Positions 1 through 8,086 of a stretch of DNA of 64,000 nucleotides are shown here, one piece after another. This DNA comes from Candidatus Omnitrophota bacterium (lineage in GTDB: Bacteria; Omnitrophota; Gorgyraeia; Gygaellales; Profunditerraquicolaceae), in NCBI GenBank assembly GCA_030691865.1, contig JAUYDL010000018.1, forward strand, positions 11,320 through 75,319, given 5' to 3'. The number at the start of each line of letters is the position of its first letter. Position 1 is the stretch's first letter. The notes under the pieces are model-generated. The model was not told the origin of the DNA. It was given only the letters and a program-made list of their open reading frames with translations, and did not search any database. Both the position numbers and the translations under genes were made by a program.

Positions 1-1
1 C

Positions 2-154
2 TGTTTGCGTCAAAAATTCATGGCGAGCGCTAAGTTGGAAGGAATTGACTGTTTTTTTCCGAATATTAATCTGTGTATGGATAATGCTGCGATGATTGCC
101 GGTTTTGGAGGTTGTCTTTATAAGCGCGGAGCAAGAAGTGACTTTAACAACTAG
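2..154 (+). CDS. tsaD: tRNA threonylcarbamoyladenosine transferase TsaD, C-terminal end (partial)
   Basis: Only the last 50 codons are present; the gene enters from the left edge. The readable tail contains FFPNINLCMDNAAMIA, which matches the conserved C-terminal stretch of TsaD/Kae1 (the family pattern is FP..LC.DNAAMIA). TsaD transfers the threonylcarbamoyl group to A37 of ANN-decoding tRNAs together with TsaB and TsaE. The TAG stop at 152-154 shares its last G with the start of a palindromic repeat, so the repeat begins at the stop codon. Identification rests on this short motif only. Confidence 0.8.
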   Translation, partial: CLRQKFMASAKLEGIDCFFPNINLCMDNAAMIAGFGGCLYKRGARSDFNN

Positions 155-197
155 GGGACGGTTCTATTTTTCTTTTCAGAAAAATAGAACCGTCCCC
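154..197. repeat. Perfect 20-bp palindromic repeat of the GGGGACGGTTC family
   Basis: Two 20-bp arms (154-173 and 178-197) are perfect inverted complements around a 4-nt loop. The arm begins GGGGACGGTTCTATTTTT. The same core recurs at 10085-10102, 11099-11174, 39350-39402 and 47164-47192, always between genes. As RNA it would form a stable hairpin and may act as a 3' end stabiliser or terminator for tsaD. Resemblance to REP-type elements mobilised by Y1 transposases is inference; no transposase is in the window. Confidence 0.9.
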
Positions 198-218
198 TGA
201 TTCAAAAAAGGAGGATGT

Positions 219-665
219 ATGCCTACGGATTTACAAATGATCGTGCGCTTATTATTAACTTTGGTTTTAAGCGGCCTAATCGGACTGGAAAGGCAAGTAC
301 ACCGTAGAGATGCCGGCCTGCGTACACATATATTAGTCGCTTTGGGTAGCTGCCTTATCATGTTGACATCTCTGTATGTTTTTGATATATATAAAGATCA
401 GGTGGCCTTAGATCCCGTGCGGATTGCTGCCGGAGTAGTTACCGGTATTGGTTTTCTTGGCGCCGGTACAATAATTCGGGAATCTGATGGGGTCAGGGGC
501 TTAACCACGGCGGCTAGTCTCTGGGTGGTTGCGGGGATTGGTTTAGCGGTGGGAGTGGGTTTTAATAAAATAGCAATTTATACCACGATCTTGGTTTTAA
601 TTGTTTTGCATTTTTTACACTATATAGAAGTACCACTTTCAAAGGAGGGTAAATATGGCCTTTAA
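219..665 (+). CDS. MgtC/SapB family membrane protein
   Basis: The 148-residue hydrophobic protein carries the typical MgtC N-terminal signature: LSGLIGLERQ followed by AGLRTHILVALG, then GIGFLGAGTI and GLTTAASLW. About four transmembrane segments are visible and there is no C-terminal cytosolic domain, as in the short SapB-like members. The family is linked to magnesium limitation and membrane-potential or ATPase modulation, but a specific role cannot be read here. The start at 219 follows a good AAAGGAGG ribosome-binding site. The end overlaps the bactofilin start by 11 bases, suggesting co-translation. Confidence 0.85.
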   Translation: MPTDLQMIVRLLLTLVLSGLIGLERQVHRRDAGLRTHILVALGSCLIMLTSLYVFDIYKDQVALDPVRIAAGVVTGIGFLGAGTIIRESDGVRGLTTAASLWVVAGIGLAVGVGFNKIAIYTTILVLIVLHFLHYIEVPLSKEGKYGL

Positions 666-1158
666 AAAGAATGTAGAGGAAAAGACGCTGGATGTCGATG
701 CCGCAATGCAGGGGAGTTTAAGTTTTAAGGATCCGGTTAATCTGCGGATTAATGGAAAATTTGAAGGCAATCTGGATACCCGGGGTAATTTGACTATCGG
801 CACTACGGCTGTAATCAACGCAGATATCGTGGGAGATAATATTATTATTGGCGGCCGGGTCAAGGGCAAAATTACTGCTAAAGAAAGACTTACCCTTCTT
901 CCGCAGGCGATAGTTGAAGGACATATCTATCCGGCAAAACTTAATATTGCCGAAGGCGCAGTTTTTGAAGGACAGTGCACGATGCTGCATGATTTTCTTA
1001 ATTCTGAGCAGCTGGCCAAATACCTGGAGGTAGAATTAAGCTCGATCATGGAATGGGCTAATTCAGGAAAAGTGCCGGCAAGTAAAGAAAATAACGACTG
1101 GAAATTTGAACGTAAAGCAATAGATTCCTGGGTAGCTTCAGGCAAAATCGCAAAATAA
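655..1158 (+). CDS. Bactofilin with C-terminal excisionase-type helix-turn-helix
   Basis: Residues about 15-110 form the bactofilin (DUF583) beta-helix. It shows short regularly spaced hydrophobic/glycine repeats such as GSLSF, INGKFEGNL and GDNIIIGGRVKGKI. Bactofilins polymerise into cytoskeletal filaments without nucleotides. Unusually, residues about 113-166 look like a MerR/excisionase-type winged helix (LNSEQLAKYLEV... GKVPASKENNDWKFERKAIDSWV). The next gene carries a related domain. A second copy of the same fold beside it suggests a shared DNA or protein target. Start ATG at 655 follows AAAGGAGG. Confidence 0.88.
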   Translation: MAFKKNVEEKTLDVDAAMQGSLSFKDPVNLRINGKFEGNLDTRGNLTIGTTAVINADIVGDNIIIGGRVKGKITAKERLTLLPQAIVEGHIYPAKLNIAEGAVFEGQCTMLHDFLNSEQLAKYLEVELSSIMEWANSGKVPASKENNDWKFERKAIDSWVASGKIAK

Positions 1159-1171
1159 ATTTATATAAAAA

Positions 1172-1483
1172 ATGACTGAAGAAAAAATGCTCACCGTTAG
1201 AGACGTATCAATTATGCTGGGGGTCTCGGAAAAAGATGTTTTGGATCTGACTGAGAACGGAACGATCCCGGGTTATAAGGTAGGAGGCGTATACCTAAGG
1301 TTTAAGAAGGAGCAGGTTGAGCAATACAAGAAGAATCAAAGCCTCCTGTTGTCTAAGGCGGCTAAAGGAGAATCTGAAGGCTTAGGAAGCAGGATTCATG
1401 ATTTCTTTTATTTTAATGATTTTTATATTTTTGCCCTAATCTTCATAATCCTCTTGGGATATCTGGTTTACCGGGGCCTATAG
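1172..1483 (+). CDS. Helix-turn-helix protein with C-terminal membrane anchor
   Basis: The 103-residue protein has an excisionase/MerR-type DNA-binding domain at about residues 6-52 (LTVRDVSIMLGVSEKDV then IPGYKVGGVYLRFKKEQVEQY). A charged linker follows, and one hydrophobic segment close to the C-terminus (IFALIFIILLGYLVY) makes it look tail-anchored. It starts 13 bases after the bactofilin stop and pairs with the similar domain at the end of that protein. A membrane tether for DNA or for bactofilin filaments is a possible role, but that is inference; no named family was recognised. Confidence 0.7.
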   Translation: MTEEKMLTVRDVSIMLGVSEKDVLDLTENGTIPGYKVGGVYLRFKKEQVEQYKKNQSLLLSKAAKGESEGLGSRIHDFFYFNDFYIFALIFIILLGYLVYRGL

Positions 1484-1487
1484 AGCA

Positions 1488-2168
1488 ATGTCTGCACGCA
1501 AAGGGTTTTGCGATTTAGGGTTTGCCAAAATTGATACCGATAGAAAGAAACGAAAAGGATTTGCGGAAGTTATTTATTGCCCGGGAAAAGATCGCCTGCA
1601 CTTAAAGGAAATTGCTAAGAAAACAATTGATTCCCGCGAAGACCTGCTTTTAACCAAGCTAGATAAAACTACATTTTCCTTTTTAAAGAAAACAATCCCT
1701 GTTTTAAAATATAACCCCCTGGCAAAAATTGGTTATTATATAAGTAAACCCAAAACCCTCTCGGAAGGTTCGGTTTTGGTGGTTTCTGCCGGAACAGCTG
1801 ATATTCCGGTGGCTGAAGAAGCGGCACAAACCCTGCTCGTTATGGGTAACCGGGTCGAAAAGCTCTATGATGTAGGTGTAGCCGGAGTGCACCGCCTGAT
1901 GAATAATATTGATAAATTAAGAAAGGCTCAAGTAATTGTGGTAGTGGCGGGTATGGAAGGAGCTTTAGCTAGTTTGGTCAGCGGATTAGTCAAGGCGCCA
2001 ATTGTGGCTGTACCGACCAGTTGTGGATATGGCTCCAGCTTTTCTGGTTTGGCAGCGCTTCTAACTATGTTAAATGGTTGTTCGCCGGGAGTGAGTGTAG
2101 TCAATATTGATAATGGATTTGGGGCAGGCTATTTTGCCAGTTTAATCAATAACACCCCGCGCTTATAA
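1488..2168 (+). CDS. larB: LarB-like nickel-pincer nucleotide cofactor biosynthesis protein
   Basis: LarB carboxylates and hydrolyses nicotinic acid adenine dinucleotide in synthesis of the nickel-pincer cofactor of lactate racemase-type enzymes. The C-terminal half resembles the PurE fold: VVSAGTADIPVAEEAAQT, VVVAGMEGALASLVSGLV and VAVPTSCGYG are characteristic LarB stretches. Length 226 is slightly short of the usual about 250. larC and larE are not in this window. The TAA stop lies in the loop of a hairpin repeat (2151-2185), so the last residues NTPRL are encoded by the repeat. Start choice is uncertain within a few codons. Confidence 0.88.
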   Translation: MSARKGFCDLGFAKIDTDRKKRKGFAEVIYCPGKDRLHLKEIAKKTIDSREDLLLTKLDKTTFSFLKKTIPVLKYNPLAKIGYYISKPKTLSEGSVLVVSAGTADIPVAEEAAQTLLVMGNRVEKLYDVGVAGVHRLMNNIDKLRKAQVIVVVAGMEGALASLVSGLVKAPIVAVPTSCGYGSSFSGLAALLTMLNGCSPGVSVVNIDNGFGAGYFASLINNTPRL

Positions 2169-2185
2169 GGAATTGCGCGGGTGTT
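2151..2185 (+). repeat. Single hairpin unit of the nested-hairpin family
   Basis: Arm 2151-2162 (ACACCCCGCGC preceded by A) pairs with 2175-2185 (GCGCGGGTGTT), with one extra C in the 5' arm. The loop is TTATAAGGAATT. The same unit design (bulged C, loop ending GAATT) occurs at 19074, 21333, 26411 and 32934. This copy overlaps the end of larB and supplies its stop codon; it lacks the small stem plus Shine-Dalgarno seen in the larger copies. Confidence 0.85.
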
Positions 2186-2205
2186 GTATTCCTAGCAAAG
2201 TAATG

Positions 2206-2270
2206 TTCCCCCTCGCGGGAGCTCGGGGTCATTTTTCCCCAAGCGCCGGAGGCTGGGGAAAAATGAGGAG
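2206..2270 (+). repeat. Hairpin family 2 ending in a Shine-Dalgarno sequence, upstream of acsC
   Basis: A 13-bp perfect stem (TCATTTTTCCCCA at 2229-2241, complement at 2254-2266) surrounds a 12-nt loop. It is preceded by a second C-rich/G-rich hairpin (CCCC...GGGG, about 2209-2228). The 3' arm runs directly into GAGGAG, 7 bases before the acsC start. A near-identical copy lies at 54253-54319 directly before panE. Conservation of sequence, structure and position suggests a leader RNA element or a mobile repeat that carries a ribosome-binding site. Confidence 0.85.
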
Positions 2271-2276
2271 ATAATA

Positions 2277-3608
2277 ATGGCGTTATCGGGTTTGGATATT
2301 TATAAATTATTGCCTAAAACAAATTGTCGACAGTGTGGTTTAGCCACTTGCCTGGCTTTTGCCATGCAGCTGGCTAAGAAAACATTGCCGATTGAAAAAT
2401 GCCCTTTTGTTTCGCTTGAGGCTAAAACCACTTTGGAAGCGCAGGCAATGCCCGCGATTAAATTAATTACTTTAGGTAGTAATGAATCGAAATTTGATAT
2501 TGGTAATGAAACGGTAATGTTTAGGCATGAAGAAAAATTCCGTAATCCGACCGGAGTTGGTTTTATTATTGATGATAATCACAGCGATACCGAAATAAAA
2601 GAGCGGCTTAAAAAAATTAATCAATTAAAATTCGAACGTGTAGGCCAGGAGCTTCGAGTTAATCTTGTTGCAATAAAGCAAAATAAGGATGCCCAGAGGT
2701 TTCTAGAGGCAACTAAATTGCTTCTGGATAATACTACTTTGCCGATTATGTTGATGAGCAGCGACCCGGCTGCTTTAAAACAGGCGGCAGTTATCAGCCA
2801 AGAGCGTAAGCCGCTGCTTTATTCTGCGCAGCAGAAGAATTTCGCGCAAATCGCTGCAATAGCTAAAGAATTTCAGTTGCCTTTAGTAGTAACTGCACAG
2901 GATATTGACCAACTGAGCCAGCTTACCAAGGAACTTAACGCCCTGGGAGTTAAAGAGCTGATTTTAGATACCGGGATAAAGCCTATAGCGGATAAAATCT
3001 GGGATTTAACGCAAATCCGCCGGCAGGCACTTAAGAAATCAAATCGCGCATTGGGTTATCCGAGCCTGGCAATTGTCCAGAAATCTGACCCTTATGAAGA
3101 GGCAATGGAGGCAGGCGCTTATATCGCTAAATATGCCGGGATCGTTTTGATTAAAGGCTGGTATAGCTGGGAGGTTCTTTCAATTTTGACGTTGAGACAA
3201 AATATTTATACTGATCCGCAAAAACCTTTACAAATTGATCCTAAGCTTTACCCCATTGGGCAGGTAAGCCGGGATTCGCCGGTTTTGGTTACCACTAACT
3301 TTTCCTTAACTTATTATACTGTTTTGACAGAGGTAGAGGCCGGTAAAATACCTGCATATATTTTAAGCGTAGATACCCAAGGCATGTCTGTGCTTACTGC
3401 CTGGGCTGCCGAAAAATTTAACGCCGAGGCAATTACAAAATCATTAAATAGCTTAGGTGTAAAAGAGGTAATTGGACATAAGAATTTGATTATTCCCGGT
3501 TATGTTGCCATGATCAGCGGTGACCTGGAAGATCAGTCAGGGTTTAAAATAATTGTGGGCCCGAAAGAAGCAGCCGGGATTCCCAGCTTTTTGAAAAATT
3601 TACAGTAA
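2277..3608 (+). CDS. acsC: Corrinoid iron-sulfur protein large (gamma) subunit
   Basis: AcsC/CdhE carries the methyl group on cobalamin between methyltetrahydrofolate and acetyl-CoA synthase in the Wood-Ljungdahl pathway. The N-terminus has the 4Fe-4S motif C17-X2-C20-X4-C25-X16-C42 within LLPKTNCRQCGLATC. A TIM-barrel region follows, then a C-terminal cobalamin-binding region with GVKEVIGHKNLIIPGYVAMISGDLE. Length 443 matches the family (about 445). It is the first gene of a block with the activator, CooC-like ATPase, AcsD and AcsE; the catalytic CODH/ACS subunits AcsA and AcsB are not in the window. A hairpin repeat forms its leader. Confidence 0.95.
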   Translation: MALSGLDIYKLLPKTNCRQCGLATCLAFAMQLAKKTLPIEKCPFVSLEAKTTLEAQAMPAIKLITLGSNESKFDIGNETVMFRHEEKFRNPTGVGFIIDDNHSDTEIKERLKKINQLKFERVGQELRVNLVAIKQNKDAQRFLEATKLLLDNTTLPIMLMSSDPAALKQAAVISQERKPLLYSAQQKNFAQIAAIAKEFQLPLVVTAQDIDQLSQLTKELNALGVKELILDTGIKPIADKIWDLTQIRRQALKKSNRALGYPSLAIVQKSDPYEEAMEAGAYIAKYAGIVLIKGWYSWEVLSILTLRQNIYTDPQKPLQIDPKLYPIGQVSRDSPVLVTTNFSLTYYTVLTEVEAGKIPAYILSVDTQGMSVLTAWAAEKFNAEAITKSLNSLGVKEVIGHKNLIIPGYVAMISGDLEDQSGFKIIVGPKEAAGIPSFLKNLQ

Positions 3609-3672
3609 CTCTAAGCCACCCGCAAAATCATTTACTGTTTTTACAAAAAACTGGTAGAGGTTAGAAATAAAT

Positions 3673-5598
3673 ATGCAAAAATTCAAAGTTACATTTCTTC
3701 CTGATAATTTATCTGTTGCTGTTGAAAAAGACAAGACTATCCTTGCCGCGGCGATATCCGCGGGGGTCTATATTAACTCTAACTGCGCAGGGGATGGAAT
3801 TTGTGGGCGATGCAAGGTGATTGTTAATCAGGGCCAAGTCCATAGCCAGCCAAACGGAATAATTACCGCGCAAGAGAAAAAAAATAATGTGTATCTGGCT
3901 TGTCTGACAACTATCCACAGTGATTTAGAGGTTTTGATTCCGGATAGCTCGCGGATTAATTTTGATAAGCTTACTCCGGAGGAGCTGGAGGAGCGGCTGA
4001 GCGGCCTTTATTCAAAGGCAGAAGATATCCAGTCCGTGAAGGCAAAATTCCAGGATAAAGTCTTTAAGCATTCGCCATTTGCCACAAAATTATATCTAGA
4101 GCTTCCCCAGCCAACGCTTAATGACAGTATCAGCGATTTAGAAAGATTGTATCGGGCCTTGCGCAGCTTTGGAGAATTCCCCGTGGTGGCCACCGGGTTA
4201 TTCAACATTCGCCAGTTGGGTGAATTATTACGCGACTATGCCTGGAAAGTCACCGTTACCTTAGGCAGGCGCAATGATGCGGTTGAGATCGTTCTGATTG
4301 AGCCAAATGACACAACGGCTAGGAACTTTGGGCTTTGTTTTGATATCGGCACTACGACAATTTCCGGACAACTGATAAATCTAAATTCAAAAAAAATTCT
4401 AGGGACCAAAGCAACCTATAACCAACAGGCTGCTTTTGGCAGCGATGTAATTACACGTATAGTCTATGCGGCCAAAACTGACGGTTTAGAAAAATTACAT
4501 AACGCTGTTTCTGATACGATGAATCAAATTATCAAGGATTTAGTCAGCGAGCATAAGGTGAGCCTTTTTGATGTTAACTGTATTGTTTGTTCGGGAAACA
4601 CGACGATGATTCATCTGTTTTTAAGCATGGATCCGGCGCATATCCGCCGTGAGCCATATGTTCCTACGGCAAATTTTCTGCCGGTTTTACGCGCCGCAGA
4701 AGCAGGGATAAACATTAATCCCAGAGGATTGCTCAGTTGCGTTCCCGGTGTTTCTAGTTATGTGGGCGGGGATACCACCGCCGGAGTTTTATCCAGCGGC
4801 ATATATCAAAAAGAAGAGCCCTGTATTTTAATTGATATCGGGACAAACGGAGAGATTGTTTTAGGTAATCGGGATTTTCTGGTAGCCTGCGCGGCATCGG
4901 CTGGCCCGGCTTTTGAAGGCAGCGGGGTAACTAGCGGCATGCGCGCCTCAAGCGGGGCAATTCAAAAAGTAAGTATAAATAAAAATGATTTTAGCGTTAA
5001 GTATTCGACGATTCAGAATAAATTACCCCGGGGGATTTGCGGGTCAGGTTATATTGATTTACTCAGCGAAATGTTAGAGTCCGGAATAATTGATAAAGGT
5101 GGAAAGATTAAAGCTGCAGGCAAACGGATTCGCTCAACAGATAATGGGGTTGAGTTTGTGGTTTGTTTTAAAGAAGAAATCCAGGCTCAAGCAGATATTG
5201 TGATTAACGAGGCAGACATTGAAAATCTTAAGCGCTCTAAGGGGGCGATATATTCAGCTACCGCTATTCTAGTTAAACATTTAGCCTTAGAATTCTCCGC
5301 CATTTCTAAGATATTTATCGCCGGGGGGTTCGGCACATACCTGGATATTGAGAAAGCCATCAACATCGGATTATTGCCGGATTTAGAGCGTTCTAAATTT
5401 GTTTTCATCGGTAATAGTTCTTTGGCCGGCTCCAGAGAAATACTTTTATCCAGCCAGGCGATGGCCATGGCGGATGCGCTTGCCTCTAAGATTACTTATT
5501 TTGAATTATCGGTTGATCCGGGATACATGGAAGAATATAGCCAGGCGTTATTTTTCCCGCATACGGATTTAACTAAGTTTCCTACGGTGAAATTTTAA
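3673..5598 (+). CDS. Corrinoid activation protein: 2Fe-2S ferredoxin domain plus ASKHA ATPase (RACo/AcsV-like)
   Basis: This family uses ATP to drive reductive reactivation of Co(II) corrinoid proteins to Co(I). The N-terminal domain has plant-type 2Fe-2S cysteines C38-X5-C44-X2-C47-X29-C77. The C-terminal part is an actin-like ASKHA ATPase, with phosphate loops such as FDIGTTTISGQL (about 224-235) and LIDIGTNGEIVLG (about 393-405), and GSGYIDLL and IAGGFGTYLDIEKA. Length 641 is typical. It lies between acsC and the CooC-like gene; its stop abuts the next start exactly, so its partner is most likely the AcsCD protein. Confidence 0.92.
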   Translation: MQKFKVTFLPDNLSVAVEKDKTILAAAISAGVYINSNCAGDGICGRCKVIVNQGQVHSQPNGIITAQEKKNNVYLACLTTIHSDLEVLIPDSSRINFDKLTPEELEERLSGLYSKAEDIQSVKAKFQDKVFKHSPFATKLYLELPQPTLNDSISDLERLYRALRSFGEFPVVATGLFNIRQLGELLRDYAWKVTVTLGRRNDAVEIVLIEPNDTTARNFGLCFDIGTTTISGQLINLNSKKILGTKATYNQQAAFGSDVITRIVYAAKTDGLEKLHNAVSDTMNQIIKDLVSEHKVSLFDVNCIVCSGNTTMIHLFLSMDPAHIRREPYVPTANFLPVLRAAEAGININPRGLLSCVPGVSSYVGGDTTAGVLSSGIYQKEEPCILIDIGTNGEIVLGNRDFLVACAASAGPAFEGSGVTSGMRASSGAIQKVSINKNDFSVKYSTIQNKLPRGICGSGYIDLLSEMLESGIIDKGGKIKAAGKRIRSTDNGVEFVVCFKEEIQAQADIVINEADIENLKRSKGAIYSATAILVKHLALEFSAISKIFIAGGFGTYLDIEKAINIGLLPDLERSKFVFIGNSSLAGSREILLSSQAMAMADALASKITYFELSVDPGYMEEYSQALFFPHTDLTKFPTVKF

Positions 5599-6351
5599 AT
5601 GGGTTATATTATTGCGCTGGCCGGAAAAGGTGGTACGGGAAAAACTACGATTGCCGCTTTAATTGTTCGTGCCTTAAAAGAAAAAAAATTGGGTTCAGTT
5701 TTAGCCATCGATGCAGACCCCAATAGCAATTTAGGGGAGGTTTTGGGCGCAAAGCCGGGTGATAATGTGGGTGCAATCCTTGATAATATATCTGTTGATC
5801 CGAATAAAGTTCCTGCGGGAATGACCAAAGAGCGCTTTATCCAGCATCAGGTTCAAGCAGCCATTCAGGAAGAGGATGGTTTTGATTTATTAAGCATGGG
5901 CAAGCCCGAAGGGCCAGGCTGTTATTGTTACGTAAATAATGTTTTACGCGGCCTGATGGCTAAACTGATTAAGGATTATGATTACATAGTAATGGATAAT
6001 GAGGCCGGATTAGAGCACTTGTCTCGGCGCACCTGCCGCCTTGCGGATATGCTGATCGTGGTATCGGATGCCTCTAGCGTAGGTTTAAAATCAGCTAAAA
6101 GAATTATAGAACTAGTCGGTGCTTTAAAATTTGAAGTTAAAAAAAGTTTTCTTTTGATTAACCGTTTTAATAAAGGTACTCAAAAGGATAAAATTAAAGA
6201 AACCGGTTTGGATCATTTAGGCAACTTGCCGCTGGAGCCGCAAATTGAGCAGTTGAGCTTACAAGGTAGATCAATTTTTGATTTAAAATCAGGTGCGCAG
6301 ATATTAACGGCGCTTAATTTATTGGGAGACCAGATATGGAAACACAATTAG
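5599..6351 (+). CDS. cooC: CooC/AcsF-type nickel-insertion ATPase
   Basis: A MinD-like P-loop ATPase with the deviant Walker A GKGGTGKTT at residues 9-17 and DADPNSNLG after it. The C-X-C motif (C108, C110 in EGPGCYCYVNN) is the metal-binding, dimer-bridging motif of CooC/AcsF, which matures the nickel site of CO dehydrogenase or acetyl-CoA synthase. Start follows the previous stop without a gap, and the 3' end overlaps acsD by 16 bases, so all are translationally coupled. Confidence 0.92.
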   Translation: MGYIIALAGKGGTGKTTIAALIVRALKEKKLGSVLAIDADPNSNLGEVLGAKPGDNVGAILDNISVDPNKVPAGMTKERFIQHQVQAAIQEEDGFDLLSMGKPEGPGCYCYVNNVLRGLMAKLIKDYDYIVMDNEAGLEHLSRRTCRLADMLIVVSDASSVGLKSAKRIIELVGALKFEVKKSFLLINRFNKGTQKDKIKETGLDHLGNLPLEPQIEQLSLQGRSIFDLKSGAQILTALNLLGDQIWKHN

Positions 6352-7271
6352 TGCTTGAGAAATGGCAGGGAGTAATTTCCACTGTAATTATCGGTGCTAA
6401 AAAAGAAGAAGGCGGTTCCCGCAGCGATACTGTAAAAATCGGCGGGCAAATCACCATGCCTCTATTATTTAAGGAAGGCGCTACTCCTAATAAACCTAGG
6501 ATTGCCTTTGAAATTTCCGACATTGCTCCGTTTGACTTCGACGAAGAGTTGATCGCAACCTACGGCAAAGCAGTAAATGACCCCTTTGCCTGGGCGGATA
6601 TCTGCGTTAATGAATATAAAGCAGGGTTGCTCTGCCTAAAAATGCAAGGAACGCATCCTGATTTTGGCAATAAAAGCCCTGAAAGTGCAGCAAAGTTTAT
6701 CTCTGCATTATTAAGTAAAGTTAAAGTTCCTTTAATAATTATAGGAAGCGGGGATGACGCCAAAGATAACCTGATTATGCCGGCTTGTTCGGAGGCAGCT
6801 AGGGGGGAGCGTTGCCTGATTGGTTGCGCAGTGCAAGATAATTATAAAACTTTAGTGGCTTCTGTATTAGCTGACGGCCATAGTATTATTGCTGAAAGCC
6901 CGATAGATATTAATATTGCCAAACAATTAAATATTTTAATCTCCGATATGGGGTTAAGCCTGGAGCGCATTGTAATTAATCCGACGATCGGCGCATTAGG
7001 GTATGGTTTGGAATATGCCTATTCCATTATGGAGAGGGCAAGGCTGGCTGCTTTATCCGGAGATAAAACTTTGGCTTCGCCGTTTATTTGTTTTGTGGCT
7101 CAAGAGGCCTGGAAGACCAAAGAGGCAAAAGCTAGTTCCCAGCAGGGAATTATCTGGGAGACGCTTACCGCCACCAGCCTTATTCAATCAGGAGCGGATC
7201 TTTTGGTCATGCGCCATCCTAAAGCCGGCCAGAATGTAAGTAATTATATAGAGGCATTATTCAAGGGGTAG
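6336..7271 (+). CDS. acsD: Corrinoid iron-sulfur protein small (delta) subunit
   Basis: AcsD/CdhD is the TIM-barrel partner of AcsC and helps hold the cobalamin. Family landmarks include the N-terminal VIIGA...GGSRSDTVKIGGQ, the FEISD motif, PLIIIGSGDD in the middle and DPTIGALGYGLEY-like INPTIGALGYGLEYAYS at about residues 211-227. Length 311 is normal. The start overlaps the CooC gene, and the end is 2 bases before acsE. It should form the AcsCD heterodimer with the product of 2277-3608. Confidence 0.93.
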   Translation: METQLVLEKWQGVISTVIIGAKKEEGGSRSDTVKIGGQITMPLLFKEGATPNKPRIAFEISDIAPFDFDEELIATYGKAVNDPFAWADICVNEYKAGLLCLKMQGTHPDFGNKSPESAAKFISALLSKVKVPLIIIGSGDDAKDNLIMPACSEAARGERCLIGCAVQDNYKTLVASVLADGHSIIAESPIDINIAKQLNILISDMGLSLERIVINPTIGALGYGLEYAYSIMERARLAALSGDKTLASPFICFVAQEAWKTKEAKASSQQGIIWETLTATSLIQSGADLLVMRHPKAGQNVSNYIEALFKG

Positions 7272-7273
7272 AG

Positions 7274-8062
7274 ATGTTTATAATCGGTGAGTTAATTAAC
7301 GGGATGTATTCTAATATAGCTTTGGCGCTTAAGGATCGTGATAAAAAAATCGTGCAAACCTGCGCGTTGGAGCAAATTGCCAGCGGAGCAGATGCACTAG
7401 ACCTAAGTTGCGGGCCAGCTTCTAAAAATCCCTTAATTGATATGCCCTGGCTGGTGGAAGTAATCCAGGAGGTAACCGATAAACCGCTTTGCCTTGATTC
7501 CGGTAAGCCTAAAGTTATTGAAGAAGGTTTAAAAGTTGCCAAAAATAAAACTATAATTAATTCTACGACTGCAGATGTAGAAAAATTGGAAATACTTATT
7601 CCGTTGGCTAAGAAATATAGATCTAAGCTCATTGGAATAACCATTAGCGCCAAAGGTATTCCGCAGAATAAAGATCAACGCCTGGAGTTAGCGGCAACGA
7701 TTCTTACACATACTGGTGAACAAGGGTTTCCTATTGAAGATCTGTATCTTGACCCAATAGTTATGCCGATTAATGTGGCGCAAGGCCAAATCCGAGATAT
7801 CCTGGAGGTGTTGCTTGAGTTTAAGATGATTTCACAGCCTCCTCCGAAAACAATTATAGGCTTAAGTAATATTTCTCAAGGCGCGAAGGCTCGCAGCCTG
7901 ATCAACCGCACATTTTTGTCGATGGCGGTTGCATCCGGTTTAGATTCTGCTATACTTAATCCTAAAGATAAAGAGCTTATGGATGCATTAATTACTGCAG
8001 AGCTCATTTTAAATAAAAACATTTATTGTGATTCGTATTTAGAGGCTTATAGAAAAAAGTAG
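7274..8062 (+). CDS. acsE: Methyltetrahydrofolate:corrinoid/iron-sulfur protein methyltransferase
   Basis: AcsE moves the methyl group from methyl-tetrahydrofolate to the Co(I) of AcsCD. It is a pterin-binding TIM barrel of 262 residues, as in the family. Visible landmarks are the N-terminal IIGELINGMY, GADALDLSCGP, the KPLCLDSGKPKVIEEGL region, YLDPIVMP and GLSNISQGAKARSLINRTFL. Last gene of the corrinoid operon; a tRNA gene follows 24 bases after the stop. Confidence 0.93.
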   Translation: MFIIGELINGMYSNIALALKDRDKKIVQTCALEQIASGADALDLSCGPASKNPLIDMPWLVEVIQEVTDKPLCLDSGKPKVIEEGLKVAKNKTIINSTTADVEKLEILIPLAKKYRSKLIGITISAKGIPQNKDQRLELAATILTHTGEQGFPIEDLYLDPIVMPINVAQGQIRDILEVLLEFKMISQPPPKTIIGLSNISQGAKARSLINRTFLSMAVASGLDSAILNPKDKELMDALITAELILNKNIYCDSYLEAYRKK

Positions 8063-8086
8063 TTGATAAATTTGATGTTGATTTAT

